Assembly: GCA_963726975.1 (NCBI GenBank)
Contig: CAVSEK010000010.1
Span: 124,001 to 188,000, forward strand
Length of the DNA stretch: 64,000 bases
Source: CAVSEK01 sp963726975
GTDB lineage: Bacteria; Actinomycetota; Actinomycetes; Mycobacteriales; SCTD01
Direction: 5' to 3'
The notes beneath the pieces are model-generated. The model did no database searches, had not been told where the DNA came from, and saw nothing but the letters and a program-made list of their open reading frames with translations. Positions 9,619-18,314 of this stretch are shown piece after piece. Each line of letters opens with the position of its first letter. Position 1 is the first letter of the stretch. The translations under genes were made by a program, and so were the position numbers.

Positions 9619-11354
9619 CCGTCCACCGTACGACCGGGGCCGCCGGACGCGGCCTGCTCGACGAGCACGCGGCGCAGCACCTTGCCGACGGGCGAGCGCG
9701 GCAGCTCGGGCACGAAGAGCACCTCGCGCGGCACCTTGTAGGCCGACAGCTCGGTCCGGCAGGCGGTGCGGACCTGCTCGGCGGCGATCGCCGAGCCCGG
9801 CTCGCGGACGACGTACGCCGTGACGTCCTCGCCGCGCACCGCGTGCGGCAGGCCGACGACGGCCGCCTCCGCGACGCCCTCGACCTCGGCGAGCACCCGC
9901 TCGACCTCGGTCGGGTGCACGTTGAGCCCCCCGGTGATGATGACGTCGCTGGTGCGGTCGACCACCCGGAACCAGCCGTCGGGCTCCATGACGACGAGGT
10001 CGCCGGTGAGCAGCTCGCCGGCCGGGGTGCGCCGCCCCGCGCCGCCCCCGCCCCAGTAGCCGGCGAAGACCTGCGGGCCGGCGACCGCCAGCTCGCCGAC
10101 CTCGCCCACCGGCACCTCGCGGCCGGCGTCGAGCGGGTCGACGACCCGGCACCGGGTCGACGGCAGCGGCACGCCCACCGAGCCGGGCCGGGGCGGGGCG
10201 TCCACCGGCGTGCAGTGGGTCGACGGCGCGGCCTCGGTGAGGCCGTAGCCCTCGCGCAGCACCCGTCCGGTCACCTGCTCGAAGCGCTCGCGCACCGCGT
10301 CGGGCAGCCGGGTGGCCCCCGACACGCACAGCCGCAGGCTCGACAGGTCGTGCCGGGCGGTGCGCGGGCTGGCCGCCAGCGCAGCGAAGACCGGGGGCAC
10401 CGCCGGCAGGCTCGTCGGTCGCCAGGCGTCGACCGCGGCGAGCAGCGCGACCAGGTCGAAGCGCGGCAGCAGCACGACCGTGCCCCCGAGCAGCACCGTG
10501 GAGGTGAGCACCACCGTGAGGCCGAAGGCGTGCGACAGCGGCAGCACCCCGAGGACCACCTCGCGGCCCGGCTCGGCGTGCACGTCCCACAGCCGGTTGA
10601 GGTAGGCATCCGCGACGAGCTGGGCGTGGGTGAGCGCGACCGCGCGCGGCTCGCCGGTCGTGCCGCCGGTCCACAGCAGCACCGCCAGGTCGCGCTCGGG
10701 GTCGACCCGGGCGTGCCGGGCCGGCACGGTCGCGGCGCGCAGCAGGGTGAGGAAGCGGTGCACCGGCGCGTCGGGGGGCAGCGGCGCGCGCAGCTCGTCG
10801 CGCAGCCGTCGGCCCGCGGGCAGCGGCAGCCGGGCCCGGAGCCGGGTCCGGAGCGGGGCGGCGTCGGCCAGCGCGGTGACCACGACGTGCTCGACGGCGC
10901 TGCCGGCACGGGCCTGCTCGACGAGCGGCTGCAGCCGGTCGAGGCAGACGACCAGCCGGGCGCCGCTGGTCCGCAGCTGGCCGCGCAGCTCGCCCGCCGT
11001 CCCCAGCGGGCTGCACGGCACCGCCACGGCGCCCAGGCGCAGCACCGCGAACAGCCCGATGACGAACTGCGGGCAGTTGGGCAGCACCAGCGCCACCCGG
11101 TCGCCCGCACCGACGCCGAGCCCGGACAGGGCGGTGGCGAAGCGGTCGGCCCGGTCCTTGAGGTCGCGGTAGCTCGTGCACCGGCCGAGGAAGCCCAGCG
11201 CCGTGCCGCGGGGGAAGGACGCCGCGGCCTCGTCCAGCAGCCGGGTCAGCGGGACGTCGGGCACCTCGAAGTCCGCCGGGACGCCCTCGGGGTAGCTCGC
11301 CAGCCACGGGCGGGCGTCGTACGGCCCGACCTCGGCCTCGTCGGTCCCCGGCAC
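9615..11354 (-). CDS. AMP-dependent synthetase/ligase (long-chain fatty-acid CoA ligase type)
   Basis: A 579-aa member of the ANL adenylating superfamily that activates a carboxylic acid, probably fatty, as an acyl-AMP and then acyl-CoA. The AMP-binding P-loop TGGTTGEPRAVALTH, the motif GYGLTEAAPSTH, and the hinge and catalytic regions TGDLVVMEPDGWFRVVDR and SPVGKVLRR are present. The N-terminus starts at a GTG (11352-11354) and has no targeting signal. It is translationally coupled to the amidotransferase gene. Substrate is not predictable. This position beside trpG/pabA is not part of the core mycobacterial arrangement. Confidence 0.88.
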   Translation of the reverse strand: MPGTDEAEVGPYDARPWLASYPEGVPADFEVPDVPLTRLLDEAAASFPRGTALGFLGRCTSYRDLKDRADRFATALSGLGVGAGDRVALVLPNCPQFVIGLFAVLRLGAVAVPCSPLGTAGELRGQLRTSGARLVVCLDRLQPLVEQARAGSAVEHVVVTALADAAPLRTRLRARLPLPAGRRLRDELRAPLPPDAPVHRFLTLLRAATVPARHARVDPERDLAVLLWTGGTTGEPRAVALTHAQLVADAYLNRLWDVHAEPGREVVLGVLPLSHAFGLTVVLTSTVLLGGTVVLLPRFDLVALLAAVDAWRPTSLPAVPPVFAALAASPRTARHDLSSLRLCVSGATRLPDAVRERFEQVTGRVLREGYGLTEAAPSTHCTPVDAPPRPGSVGVPLPSTRCRVVDPLDAGREVPVGEVGELAVAGPQVFAGYWGGGGAGRRTPAGELLTGDLVVMEPDGWFRVVDRTSDVIITGGLNVHPTEVERVLAEVEGVAEAAVVGLPHAVRGEDVTAYVVREPGSAIAAEQVRTACRTELSAYKVPREVLFVPELPRSPVGKVLRRVLVEQAASGGPGRTVDG

Positions 11355-11356
11355 CC

Positions 11357-11521
11357 TCAGCCGGTCCTGTCGACCGTGACGTCCCCGAGCGGCAGCAGCG
11401 GCTCGACGGCCGGGAACACCAGCCCGAAGAGCAGCGCGACGACGGCGACGAGCAGCACGAGCGCCAGCAGCAGCCGCACCGCGGTCGGACCGGGCAGCGA
11501 GCGCCAGAGCCAGCCGTACAC
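11357..11521 (-). CDS. Small conserved actinobacterial membrane protein (54 aa)
   Basis: Reading from the GTG at 11519-11521 gives VYGWLWRSLPGPTAVRLL, then a single hydrophobic helix (about residues 17-38, LLLALVLLVAVVALLFGLVF) and a short C-terminus ending DVTVDRTG. The pattern of a short WLWR-LPGPT head, one helix and an E-P-LLP-GDVTV tail recurs next to class E sortase and amidotransferase genes in actinobacteria. The gene lies three bases after the sortase stop and two before the ligase start, so it is in the same operon. Function unknown; it may be a small partner of the membrane sortase. Confidence 0.75.
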   Translation of the reverse strand: MYGWLWRSLPGPTAVRLLLALVLLVAVVALLFGLVFPAVEPLLPLGDVTVDRTG

Positions 11522-11524
11522 CGG

Positions 11525-12223
11525 TCAGGTCCCCTCGAGGTCGGTGAGCGCGGGCGGGCGGCCGGCGCTCTTCGGGCGGGTGTCGGCCAGCAGGCCCGAG
11601 ACGATGAGCCGCTGCCGCGCGGAGTACTTCGGGTCGCAGGTCGTGAGCGTGATGACCGCCTGCGTCGGCGTCGCGTCCGGGGAGCCGGGCACCGGCAGGG
11701 TCACCTCCACCGCGCTGGGCGCGACGACCTGCGAGCCGGTCGTCCGGTAGGTCACCCAGCGGTCCGCCGTCTCGACGACCAGCGCGTCGCCGGCCTGCAG
11801 CTCGCCGAGGTCGGCGAAGGGCGCGCCGTAGGTCGTGCGGTGCCCGCTGAGGACGAGGTTGCCCACCTCGCCGGGCGCGGCGCTCGTCGGCAGGTGGCCC
11901 GGGCCCTTCTTGAGGTCGGGCACGCCGACGCCCTGCACGACGACCAGCGGGTCGGTCCCGCGCAGCCGCGGGAGGTAGAAGCGCGCGTACGCGTCGCCCA
12001 GCGGCGGCTCGTCCGGCGCGGGGCTGTCCCAGGCCCGGGAGAGCTGGTCGCCGAGCCGCGCCTGGTCGTGCGCGGTGTAGAGGTTGGTGACCTGCAGCTC
12101 GTAGACGCAGAAGAGCAGCACGACGACGCCCAGGGTGATGAGCAGCTCGCCGACGCCGCGCACGGCGCTGCGGGCCCGGTCGGCGCCGGCGGAGGCCCGC
12201 GGGCGCACAGCGGTGGCGGTCAC
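11525..12223 (-). CDS. Class E sortase
   Basis: A 232-aa membrane cysteine transpeptidase that attaches secreted proteins to peptidoglycan; class E enzymes usually recognise LAxTG-type signals. One N-terminal transmembrane helix (about residues 24-44) precedes the sortase fold. The catalytic residues are visible: His in LVLSGHRTTYG, Cys in ITLTTCDPKYS and Arg in SARQRLIVSG. The GTG start overlaps the DUF881 stop (GTGA). No obvious LAxTG substrate gene is seen in this window, so its substrates must lie elsewhere. Confidence 0.93.
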   Translation of the reverse strand: MTATAVRPRASAGADRARSAVRGVGELLITLGVVVLLFCVYELQVTNLYTAHDQARLGDQLSRAWDSPAPDEPPLGDAYARFYLPRLRGTDPLVVVQGVGVPDLKKGPGHLPTSAAPGEVGNLVLSGHRTTYGAPFADLGELQAGDALVVETADRWVTYRTTGSQVVAPSAVEVTLPVPGSPDATPTQAVITLTTCDPKYSARQRLIVSGLLADTRPKSAGRPPALTDLEGT

Positions 12224-12960
12224 CGCGGCCCCCTGGCGACCGACGGCAGCTCCAGGGGGCCGTCGTACGGCGGGAGCGCCACGCGGTCCTCGGCCTCGGC
12301 GCGGTAGCCCAGCCCGTAGCGCTCGACGTAGCGCAGGAACAGCAGCACCCCGGGCTCGCGGTCGAGGGCGGCGCGCAGCGCCACCGGCTCGCCGACGGCC
12401 GTGACCGTGAAGGGGGGGCCGTAGACCTGGCCCTGCAGCACGACCGTGTTGCCGACGCACCGCACCGCTGTCGTCGAGATGATCCGGCGGCCCATGAGGG
12501 TGACGCCCTGCGCCCCGCCGGCCCACAGGGCGTTGACGACCGACTGCAGGTCCTGCTGGTGCACGACGAGGTCGTCGGGGTGCTCGGCGGCCGTGCCGCG
12601 CGGCGCGTCGTCGAGCTGCACGGTGACGCCGCGTCCCGTGACCTCGGTGAGGCCGGCCGCGGCCTCGAGCGCCGGGCCCGGTGCGGCCGCGGCGACCCGG
12701 GCGTCCCCGGCCGCGGCCTGCGCCCGCACCGCCTCCACCTGCGCGCGCAGCTCGCCGGCCGAGGCCTCCTGCTGGGCGAGGTCGCGCCGGGCCCGGGCGA
12801 CGAGCTCGGACAGGCGCAGCCCGCCCGCGGCCCGCAGGTCGGTGCCGTCCGCGGTGCTGGCGCTCGTCGCGAACAGCAGGCCGGCTGCGGCGGCGGTGAC
12901 CGGCACGAGCAGCGCCGCCGTCCGGCGGGAGGGCCGACCGGGGCGCCGGTGTCGGGCCAC
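12220..12960 (-). CDS. DUF881 family membrane protein
   Basis: A 246-aa protein of a family found near sortase and crgA in actinobacteria (Rv0012-like). An N-terminal basic stretch and one transmembrane helix (about residues 13-32) are followed by a coiled-coil-like Ala/Arg-rich segment (45-100). The conserved DUF881 core follows, with GVTVQLDDAP, LQSVVNALWAGGAQGVTLMG, STTAVRCVGNTVVLQG and PPFTVTAVG. Likely an extracytoplasmic wall or division protein; function unproven. It is the first gene of the leftward sortase operon and diverges from crgA. Confidence 0.88.
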   Translation of the reverse strand: MARHRRPGRPSRRTAALLVPVTAAAAGLLFATSASTADGTDLRAAGGLRLSELVARARRDLAQQEASAGELRAQVEAVRAQAAAGDARVAAAAPGPALEAAAGLTEVTGRGVTVQLDDAPRGTAAEHPDDLVVHQQDLQSVVNALWAGGAQGVTLMGRRIISTTAVRCVGNTVVLQGQVYGPPFTVTAVGEPVALRAALDREPGVLLFLRYVERYGLGYRAEAEDRVALPPYDGPLELPSVARGPR

Positions 12961-13019
12961 GACGTCCTCCTCGAGCCTGTGGTCCCGCGCGGCCCGGGCC
13001 GCGCGCGTCCTCCCGCCGA

Positions 13020-13025
13020 TACGCT
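13020..13025 (+). promoter_or_regulatory. Probable -10 element for crgA
   Basis: TACGCT fits TANNNT and would start transcription about 43 bases before the crgA GTG, in the short divergent spacer with DUF881. Confidence 0.4.
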
Positions 13026-13074
13026 AACCGCACCAGCCGATCACCGGCAGTCCAGTCCAGCAGGGGAGGCCGGC

Positions 13075-13323
13075 GTGCCCGAGTCGAAGAAGCGCAAGAA
13101 GGCGGTCTACGCGCCGGCGGCGCCGCCGAAGAAGAAGGGGCCGAGCCCGGTGTGGCTCGCCCCGCTCATGCTCGCGCTCTTCCTGATCGGCATCGTGTGG
13201 CTCGTCGTCTTCTACATCACCCAGGGCGACATGCCCCTGGTCGGCGGCCTGGGCAACGGGAACCTCGCCGTGGGGTTCGGCTTCATCGTGCTGGGCTTCG
13301 GGCTGTCCACCCAGTGGCGCTGA
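13075..13323 (+). CDS. crgA: Cell division protein CrgA
   Basis: An 82-aa membrane protein that recruits and balances FtsZ-ring, FtsI and wall-synthesis proteins in actinobacteria. A basic N-terminus (PESKKRKKAVY) precedes two transmembrane helices (about residues 25-47 and 60-78), with the signature ITQGDMPLVGGLGNGNLAVGFG between and into the second. The GTG start follows a GGGGAGG Shine-Dalgarno. The last codons overlap the beginning of an 11-base tandem repeat. Confidence 0.95.
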   Translation: MPESKKRKKAVYAPAAPPKKKGPSPVWLAPLMLALFLIGIVWLVVFYITQGDMPLVGGLGNGNLAVGFGFIVLGFGLSTQWR

Positions 13324-13380
13324 CGGGGCGCTGACGGGGCACTGACCGGGCACTGACCGGGCACTGACCGGTCACTGCCG
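13317..13380. repeat. 11-base tandem repeat at the crgA stop codon
   Basis: About six imperfect copies of GGGCACTGACC, drifting from GGCGCTGACG at the left end, with period 11 throughout. The first copy contains the crgA stop codon. Each copy carries a TGA, and the coding frame ends in the first copy. Confidence 0.85.
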
Positions 13381-13446
13381 CGGGCACGGACCCGCCCCTG
13401 AGGGCAGGCCGGAGCGGAGTGACACGGCTGTAGTTCTCCCCAGCCG

Positions 13447-13463
13447 TTGTCCACACTGTGGAG
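13447..13463. promoter_or_regulatory. Head-to-head DnaA-box pair far from oriC
   Basis: TTGTCCACA (13447-13455) is a perfect actinobacterial DnaA box. It is followed at once by TGTGGA, making the palindrome TCCACA-C-TGTGGA. It lies in the 341-base noncoding stretch between crgA and the convergent peptidoglycan-binding gene, where no promoter would be expected to need it. A similar inverted pair is found upstream of dnaA. The rest of 13381-13590 shows no gene. Confidence 0.5.
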
Positions 13464-13592
13464 AGTTCGTCGGGTCGAGGGCGCTCGGCACCGATAGCCC
13501 GTCGGGGTGGCGCCTGCTGCGCGCGCCCGCGCGCGCCCGGGGCGCGCCCGGCACCCGGACGGTGACCGGCGACGCGCTGTGCGCCCCGCACG

Positions 13593-13632
13593 CGGAAGGG
13601 CCCCCGCGACGTCGGTCGCGGGGGCCCTTCCG
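13593..13632. terminator. Strong bidirectional hairpin terminator
   Basis: A perfect 18-base inverted repeat (13593-13610 with 13615-13632, arms rich in GGGCCCCC) with a 4-base loop lies between the convergent crgA and peptidoglycan-binding genes. No T-run follows, as is common in actinobacteria. Confidence 0.85.
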
Positions 13633-13664
13633 TGACGTGCTGCTGAGGTGCTGCTGAGGTGCGG

Positions 13665-14387
13665 CTAGGTGATCGGTGCCGTCCAGGCGGCCGTCCAGGT
13701 CTGGATGCCCAGGACCCCGTCGACGGCCAACCCCTTCTCGACCTGGAAGTTGCGGGCCACCTCCGAGCTCCGGGTCCCGAAGATCCCGTCGACCGCGAGG
13801 TCCCAGCCCCGCTCCTGCATCCGCGCCTGCCAGGTGCGGACGTCGGGCGAGACCATGCCCGGACCGACGAGGAGCTTCGCGCCGGCCTCCGGGGCCGGCA
13901 CCGTGTCGGTGCTGGCCGCCGGCGGTGGAGCGGGTGCCGGGGGCGGTTCGCTCGGCGGCGGTGCGGTCGGGGGTGGTGGCGTCGGCGGCGGCGGTGCGGC
14001 GCTCGACGGCGGGGGCTCAGGAGGCGGGGGCGCCTCGGTGGTCGGCGGCGCGGCGCTCGGGGGCGGGGCCGCTGTCGACGGCGGCGCGACCGGGGTCGTC
14101 GCCGCGGGTGTCGACAGGGTCGGCACCACCGGGCCCTGCACGGCTGGTCCCTGCACGGCCGGGCTCGAGGGCGTCCCCGTGGTGGGGACACCCGTCGTCA
14201 CCGCCGGGTTGGCGACGGTGGTGGTCGTGTCGCTCGTCAGCGCGTTGCCGACGAACAGGCCGACCACGAGCAGGACGGGCAGGGCCAGCAGGGCGAGCAG
14301 GACCTCGCGCCGGCGCCGCGCCTCGGGCGAGGCCCCGGGGGCCTTGCCCGGCGGCGGGGCCGGGGTGTTCTTGGGCGAGGGACTCAC
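13665..14387 (-). CDS. Membrane-anchored peptidoglycan-binding domain protein
   Basis: About 240 aa. A cytoplasmic N-terminus leads to one transmembrane helix (VLLALLALPVLLVVGLFVG) and a long extracellular Pro/Thr/Ala linker of roughly 100 residues. A C-terminal PG_binding_1 domain ends the protein, with the repeats VRTWQARMQERGWDLAVDG and VARNFQVEKGLAVDG and a final WTAAW. Probably a wall-associated structural or regulatory protein; no catalytic domain is visible. The GTG at 14387 is preferred; an ATG at 14501 would overlap the thiolase gene by 41 bases. Confidence 0.8.
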   Translation of the reverse strand: MSPSPKNTPAPPPGKAPGASPEARRRREVLLALLALPVLLVVGLFVGNALTSDTTTTVANPAVTTGVPTTGTPSSPAVQGPAVQGPVVPTLSTPAATTPVAPPSTAAPPPSAAPPTTEAPPPPEPPPSSAAPPPPTPPPPTAPPPSEPPPAPAPPPAASTDTVPAPEAGAKLLVGPGMVSPDVRTWQARMQERGWDLAVDGIFGTRSSEVARNFQVEKGLAVDGVLGIQTWTAAWTAPIT

Positions 14388-14460
14388 GACGGGAGCATGG
14401 CACAGCAGCGGCTCGAGCAGGAGGGGCACCCCCGCTCGGCCGCCGGGTGCGTCACCGGGC

Positions 14461-15600
14461 TCAGAGCAGCTCGAGGATGGTGGCGTTGGCCTGGCCGCCA
14501 CCCTCGCACATGGTCTGCAGGCCGTAGCGGATGCCGTTGTCGCGCATGTGGTGCACCAGCGTGGTCATCAGCCGGGCGCCCGAGCCGCCGAGCGGGTGGC
14601 CCAGCGCGATGGCGCCGCCGAGCGGGTTGAGCGCCTTCTCGTCGGCGCCGACCTCCGCGAGCCAGGCCAGCGGCACCGACGCGAACGCCTCGTTGACCTC
14701 GAAGGCGCCGATCTGGTCGATGGTCAGACCGGAGCGCTGCAGCACCTTGTGGGTCGCCGGGATCGGTCCGGTGAGCATCGGCATCGGCGCGCTGCCGACC
14801 ACGACCGCGGTGTGCACGCGCACGATCGGGGTCAGCCCGAGCTCGGCGGCCTTCTCGCTCGTGGTGACCAGGAGCGCGGCCGAGCCGTCGGAGATCTGCG
14901 AGGCGTTGGCGGCGGTGATGACGCCGTCGGGGCGGAAGGCCGGCTTGAGCCCGGCCAGGCTCTCGAGGCTGCCCCCGCGCCGGATGCCCTCGTCGACCGA
15001 CACGACGCCGTCGGCGGTCGTCACCGGGGCGATCTGCCCGGCGAAGGCGCCGGCGTCGCTGGCGGCAGCCGCCTTCTCGTGGCTGGCCAGCGCGAACTCG
15101 TCGAGCTGCGTGCGGGAGAAGCCCCACTGGGCGGCGATGTCCTCGGCGCCGATCCCCTGGTTGGGGAACTCCTCGCCGTAGCGGGCGCGGTAGCGCTCGC
15201 CGAGCGGGTTGGCGAGCATCGCCGAGCCCATCGGCACGCGCGACATCGACTCGACGCCGCCGGCGACGGCCAGGTCGTAGTGCCCGGCCACGACGCCCGC
15301 CGCCGCGAAGTGCAGCGCCTGCTGCGACGACCCGCACTGCCGGTCGACGGTGGTGCCGGGCACCGACTCCGGCCAGCCGGCCGACAGCACGGCCGTCCGG
15401 GCGATGTCGAACGTCTGCTCCCCGACCTGCGACACGCAGCCCCAGACCACGTCGTCGACGAGGGCGGGGTCGACCCCCGCGCGCTCGACGAGCGCCGCGA
15501 GCACGTGCGCGGACAGGTCGGCCGGGTGCACGCCCGACAGCCCCCCGTTGCGCTTGCCCGTGGGCGTCCGGACTGCCTCGACGATGACCGCGTCCCGCAC
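14461..15600 (-). CDS. Acetyl-CoA acyltransferase (thiolase)
   Basis: A 379-aa thiolase of the fatty-acid beta-oxidation type. The acylated cysteine is in VDRQCGSSQQAL (about residue 91). The other catalytic motifs are NEAFASVPLAW, GGAIALGHPLGGSGAR (His) and the C-terminal CEGGGQANATI (second Cys). The GTG at 15598-15600 follows a clear GGAGG Shine-Dalgarno. No beta-oxidation partner is adjacent, so chain-length preference is unknown. It may be a biosynthetic acetoacetyl-CoA thiolase instead, but residues around the active cysteine look more like FadA. Confidence 0.92.
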   Translation of the reverse strand: MRDAVIVEAVRTPTGKRNGGLSGVHPADLSAHVLAALVERAGVDPALVDDVVWGCVSQVGEQTFDIARTAVLSAGWPESVPGTTVDRQCGSSQQALHFAAAGVVAGHYDLAVAGGVESMSRVPMGSAMLANPLGERYRARYGEEFPNQGIGAEDIAAQWGFSRTQLDEFALASHEKAAAASDAGAFAGQIAPVTTADGVVSVDEGIRRGGSLESLAGLKPAFRPDGVITAANASQISDGSAALLVTTSEKAAELGLTPIVRVHTAVVVGSAPMPMLTGPIPATHKVLQRSGLTIDQIGAFEVNEAFASVPLAWLAEVGADEKALNPLGGAIALGHPLGGSGARLMTTLVHHMRDNGIRYGLQTMCEGGGQANATILELL

Positions 15601-15660
15601 GGGACCTCCTGGGGTGTGAACGGTGGTTCGCTCACGGTACGCCGGTGCCCGCGCGCCGCC

Positions 15661-15666
15661 TACGGT
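15661..15666 (+). promoter_or_regulatory. -10 element of a leaderless gene
   Basis: TACGGT lies exactly six bases before the GTG at 15673, which puts the transcription start on the first base of the start codon. No Shine-Dalgarno sequence precedes that GTG. Confidence 0.5.
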
Positions 15667-15672
15667 GATCTG

Positions 15673-16071
15673 GTGCACACCCAGCCCGGCGCGGTGGTCG
15701 CCGGCCCGCGGCCGGCCGGGGCGCTCGCGCTGCTGGCCGGGTCGGCGGTCCTGGCCCTGGGAGCGGTGGGCGCGCCCGCGGCCGGCCGGCTGCTGGCCGC
15801 CGTCGGCGCGGCCGTGCTGCTCGCCGCCGGGCTGCGCGACCTGGCGCTGCGCCCGGTGCTGCGCGCGGACCGGCGGGGCCTGCAGGTCGTGGACGGCGTC
15901 CGTCGGCGCACCGTCGTGTGGGCGGCCGTCGAGCGCGTGCGCGTGGTGCGCGACCGCCGGACTCCGGTGCTCGAGCTCGACCTCGGGGACGCGCTCGTCG
16001 TGCTGAGCCGCTGGCGGTTGGGGCGAGCCCCGCAGGACGTGCTGGAGGAGCTGGAGCGCCTGCGGGGGTGA
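15673..16071 (+). CDS. PH domain-containing membrane protein (Rv0010c-like)
   Basis: A 132-aa protein with two hydrophobic helices (about residues 12-30 and 35-55), followed by a bacterial PH-like domain (LRPVLRADRRGLQVVDGV, VVWAAVERVRVV, LELDLGDALVVLSRWRLG). It lies in the conserved ppiA-rhomboid-PH-crgA neighbourhood. Function unknown, probably membrane associated. The GTG start is supported by a -10-like hexamer six bases upstream. Its 3' end converges on the rhomboid gene. Confidence 0.8.
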   Translation: MHTQPGAVVAGPRPAGALALLAGSAVLALGAVGAPAAGRLLAAVGAAVLLAAGLRDLALRPVLRADRRGLQVVDGVRRRTVVWAAVERVRVVRDRRTPVLELDLGDALVVLSRWRLGRAPQDVLEELERLRG

Positions 16072-16076
16072 GGGCG

Positions 16077-16942
16077 TCAGCCGGCGTGCGTGAGCGCGGC
16101 CGAGCGCAGCGCCACCGCCACGAGCAGCAGGACGAGCACCACCAGGGCCGCCGCGCCCTGCACGAGGTCGCGGCGCCGCCGCGGGGCGTACGCGAAGGCG
16201 GCCGCCAGCACCGCCCCCGTCACCAGCCCGCCGAGGTGCGCCCGCCAGTCGATGATGGGCACCGTGAAGGTGATGACGAGGTTGATCACCAGCAGCACGA
16301 GCACCGGGCGGGTCTCGCCGCCGAGCCGGCGCACGACGACGTAGAAGGCCCCGAACAGGCCGAAGATCGCGCCGGAGGCGCCGACGCCGAGCTGGTTCGG
16401 GTCGGAGACGAGGAACGACAGGACCGAGCCGCCGAGGGCGCTCAGGACGTACAGCGCGGTGAAGCGCAGCCGGCCCAGCGCGGCCTCCAGGTGCGGGCCC
16501 ACGGTGATGAGGGCGAACATGTTCGTGAGCAGGTGGAACAGCCCGGCGTGCAGGAACGCGGCGGTGAGCAGGCGGTACCACTGGCCGTCCGCGACCCCGA
16601 TGAGCTGCCCGGAGCCGTCCGAGGCCAGCGCGAGGTTGCCGAAGCGCACCGCGAGGTCGAGACCGCCGAGCGAGAGCAGCTCGACGACGACGTTGAGGCC
16701 GACGAGCACCAGGGTGACCAGGGCCGTGTCGGTCGAGAGCCGGCCGCCGAAGGCCGTGCGCGGGGCCCGGGTGCCGGCCCGACCCGCACGCACGTCGTCG
16801 GGGCACTGGAACCCCACGGACGCCGCCACCATGCACTCGGGGCAGATCGGCCGGTCGCAGCGGGTGCAGCGCACCCAGGTCTCGCGCTGCGGGTGGCGGT
16901 AGCAGGTCGGCGGCGCGTCGGGGCCGGCCGGGGCGGGCGAGG

Positions 16943-16946
<4 letters not shown>
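16077..16946 (-). CDS. Rhomboid family intramembrane serine protease with N-terminal zinc ribbon
   Basis: About 289 aa. The N-terminus holds a B-box-like zinc ribbon (CYRHP, RCTRCDRPICPEC, then FQC). The rhomboid core follows, with HAGLFHLLTNMFAL, the catalytic serine in GASGAIFG and the catalytic histidine in DWRAHLGG, over six to seven membrane helices. It cleaves membrane protein substrates; these are unknown. No ATG, GTG or TTG is available upstream of the zinc ribbon in frame. A CTG at 16944-16946, seven bases after GGAGGAGG and overlapping the ppiA stop as CTGA, is the likely start (MTSPAPAG). Confidence 0.88.
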
Positions 16947-17473
<527 letters not shown>

Positions 17474-17634
17474 GGGGGCCTCCGTCCGTCTCGGGGGGCG
17501 GCAGCGGGCCGCGGAGGTGGTGCGAGGAGGGTGCGGGTGCGGCGACCCGCTGGGCGGGGCACACCGACGAGGTCCCAGTGTCCCACGACGGCGCGGCCCC
17601 CGCCGCTCCGCACCCGCCGACCCCAGGAGCCTGC

Positions 17635-18207
17635 ATGACCGCCACGCCCACGACCGACGACCTCGGCCGGGCCGCGCACGACGTCGCCGAGCGGGTCCGG
17701 GAGGCCTCCCGCGAGCGGACCGGGGCCGCCGGCACCGGCGCGGCCGTCGGGGCGGACGTCGGCGCCGTGCTGGGGACGGCGGCCGAGCGGCTCGCCGCGC
17801 GCAGCAGCGACCTGGCCTCGGCCACCTCCGCGACCGCGGGGGAGGCAGCCGAGCGGCTGGCGGCCCGGTACGACGCGGCGCGCGCGCAGTTCTCGGGCAC
17901 CGACGCCGGGGCCCTGGCGCGGTCGTGGCAGGCGGCGCTGGAGTCCGCGTTCCAGGACGGCCGTGAGCGCGCGGCCGACCTGCTGGCGGTGACCCCGCGC
18001 CGGTCGCGCCGGTGGCCCTGGGCGGTCGCGGCGGCCGTGGCCGGTGCCGCTGCGGGTGCGGCCGTGGCCCTGCTGCTGCAGCGCCTGGCCGGACAGGACG
18101 CGCCCGGGGCCCAGGAGCCGGAGCAGCTGCGGGCCGTCGTGGACCCCGCGCCCGTCGACCCGGCGGACCCGGCAGGTCCCGCGACGACCCGGCCCGGGCA
18201 GGCCTGA
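17635..18207 (+). CDS. Hypothetical protein with one C-terminal membrane helix, alanine-rich
   Basis: A 190-aa protein with an ATG start after AGGAG. Residues 1-115 form Ala/Glu/Arg-rich helices resembling coiled coil or apolipophorin/YtxH-like stretches (AAERLAARSSDLASATS, AAERLAARYDAARAQF). The basic segment RRSRRWPW precedes a transmembrane helix (about residues 125-146) and a Pro/Asp-rich tail. It is not a family I can name. It may be a membrane-associated stress or envelope protein. Convergent with tRNA-Ala. Confidence 0.65.
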   Translation: MTATPTTDDLGRAAHDVAERVREASRERTGAAGTGAAVGADVGAVLGTAAERLAARSSDLASATSATAGEAAERLAARYDAARAQFSGTDAGALARSWQAALESAFQDGRERAADLLAVTPRRSRRWPWAVAAAVAGAAAGAAVALLLQRLAGQDAPGAQEPEQLRAVVDPAPVDPADPAGPATTRPGQA

Positions 18208-18229
18208 GCCCGGTCGAGGTCCGGGAGGG

Positions 18230-18302
18230 TGGAGACGGGGGGACTCGAACCCCCAACCCCCGCCTTGCAAAGGCGGTGCTCTGCCAGTTGAGCTACGCCC
18301 CC
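18230..18302 (-). tRNA. tRNA-Ala (anticodon TGC)
   Basis: The reverse complement gives GGGGGCGTAGCTCAACTGG, an anticodon arm CGCCTTTGCAAGGCG with anticodon TGC, a T loop GTTCGAGTC and acceptor CGTCTCC with A as discriminator. It is 73 bases long; CCA is not encoded. The tRNA-Ile/tRNA-Ala pair downstream of gyrA is typical of actinobacteria. Confidence 0.95.
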
Positions 18303-18314
18303 GGGCGGCCGGTC

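Noticed and set aside
13593..13632. The perfect palindrome considered as a phage attachment or recombination site
   Set aside because: No integrase, tRNA or direct repeat is nearby, and a convergent-gene terminator explains it.
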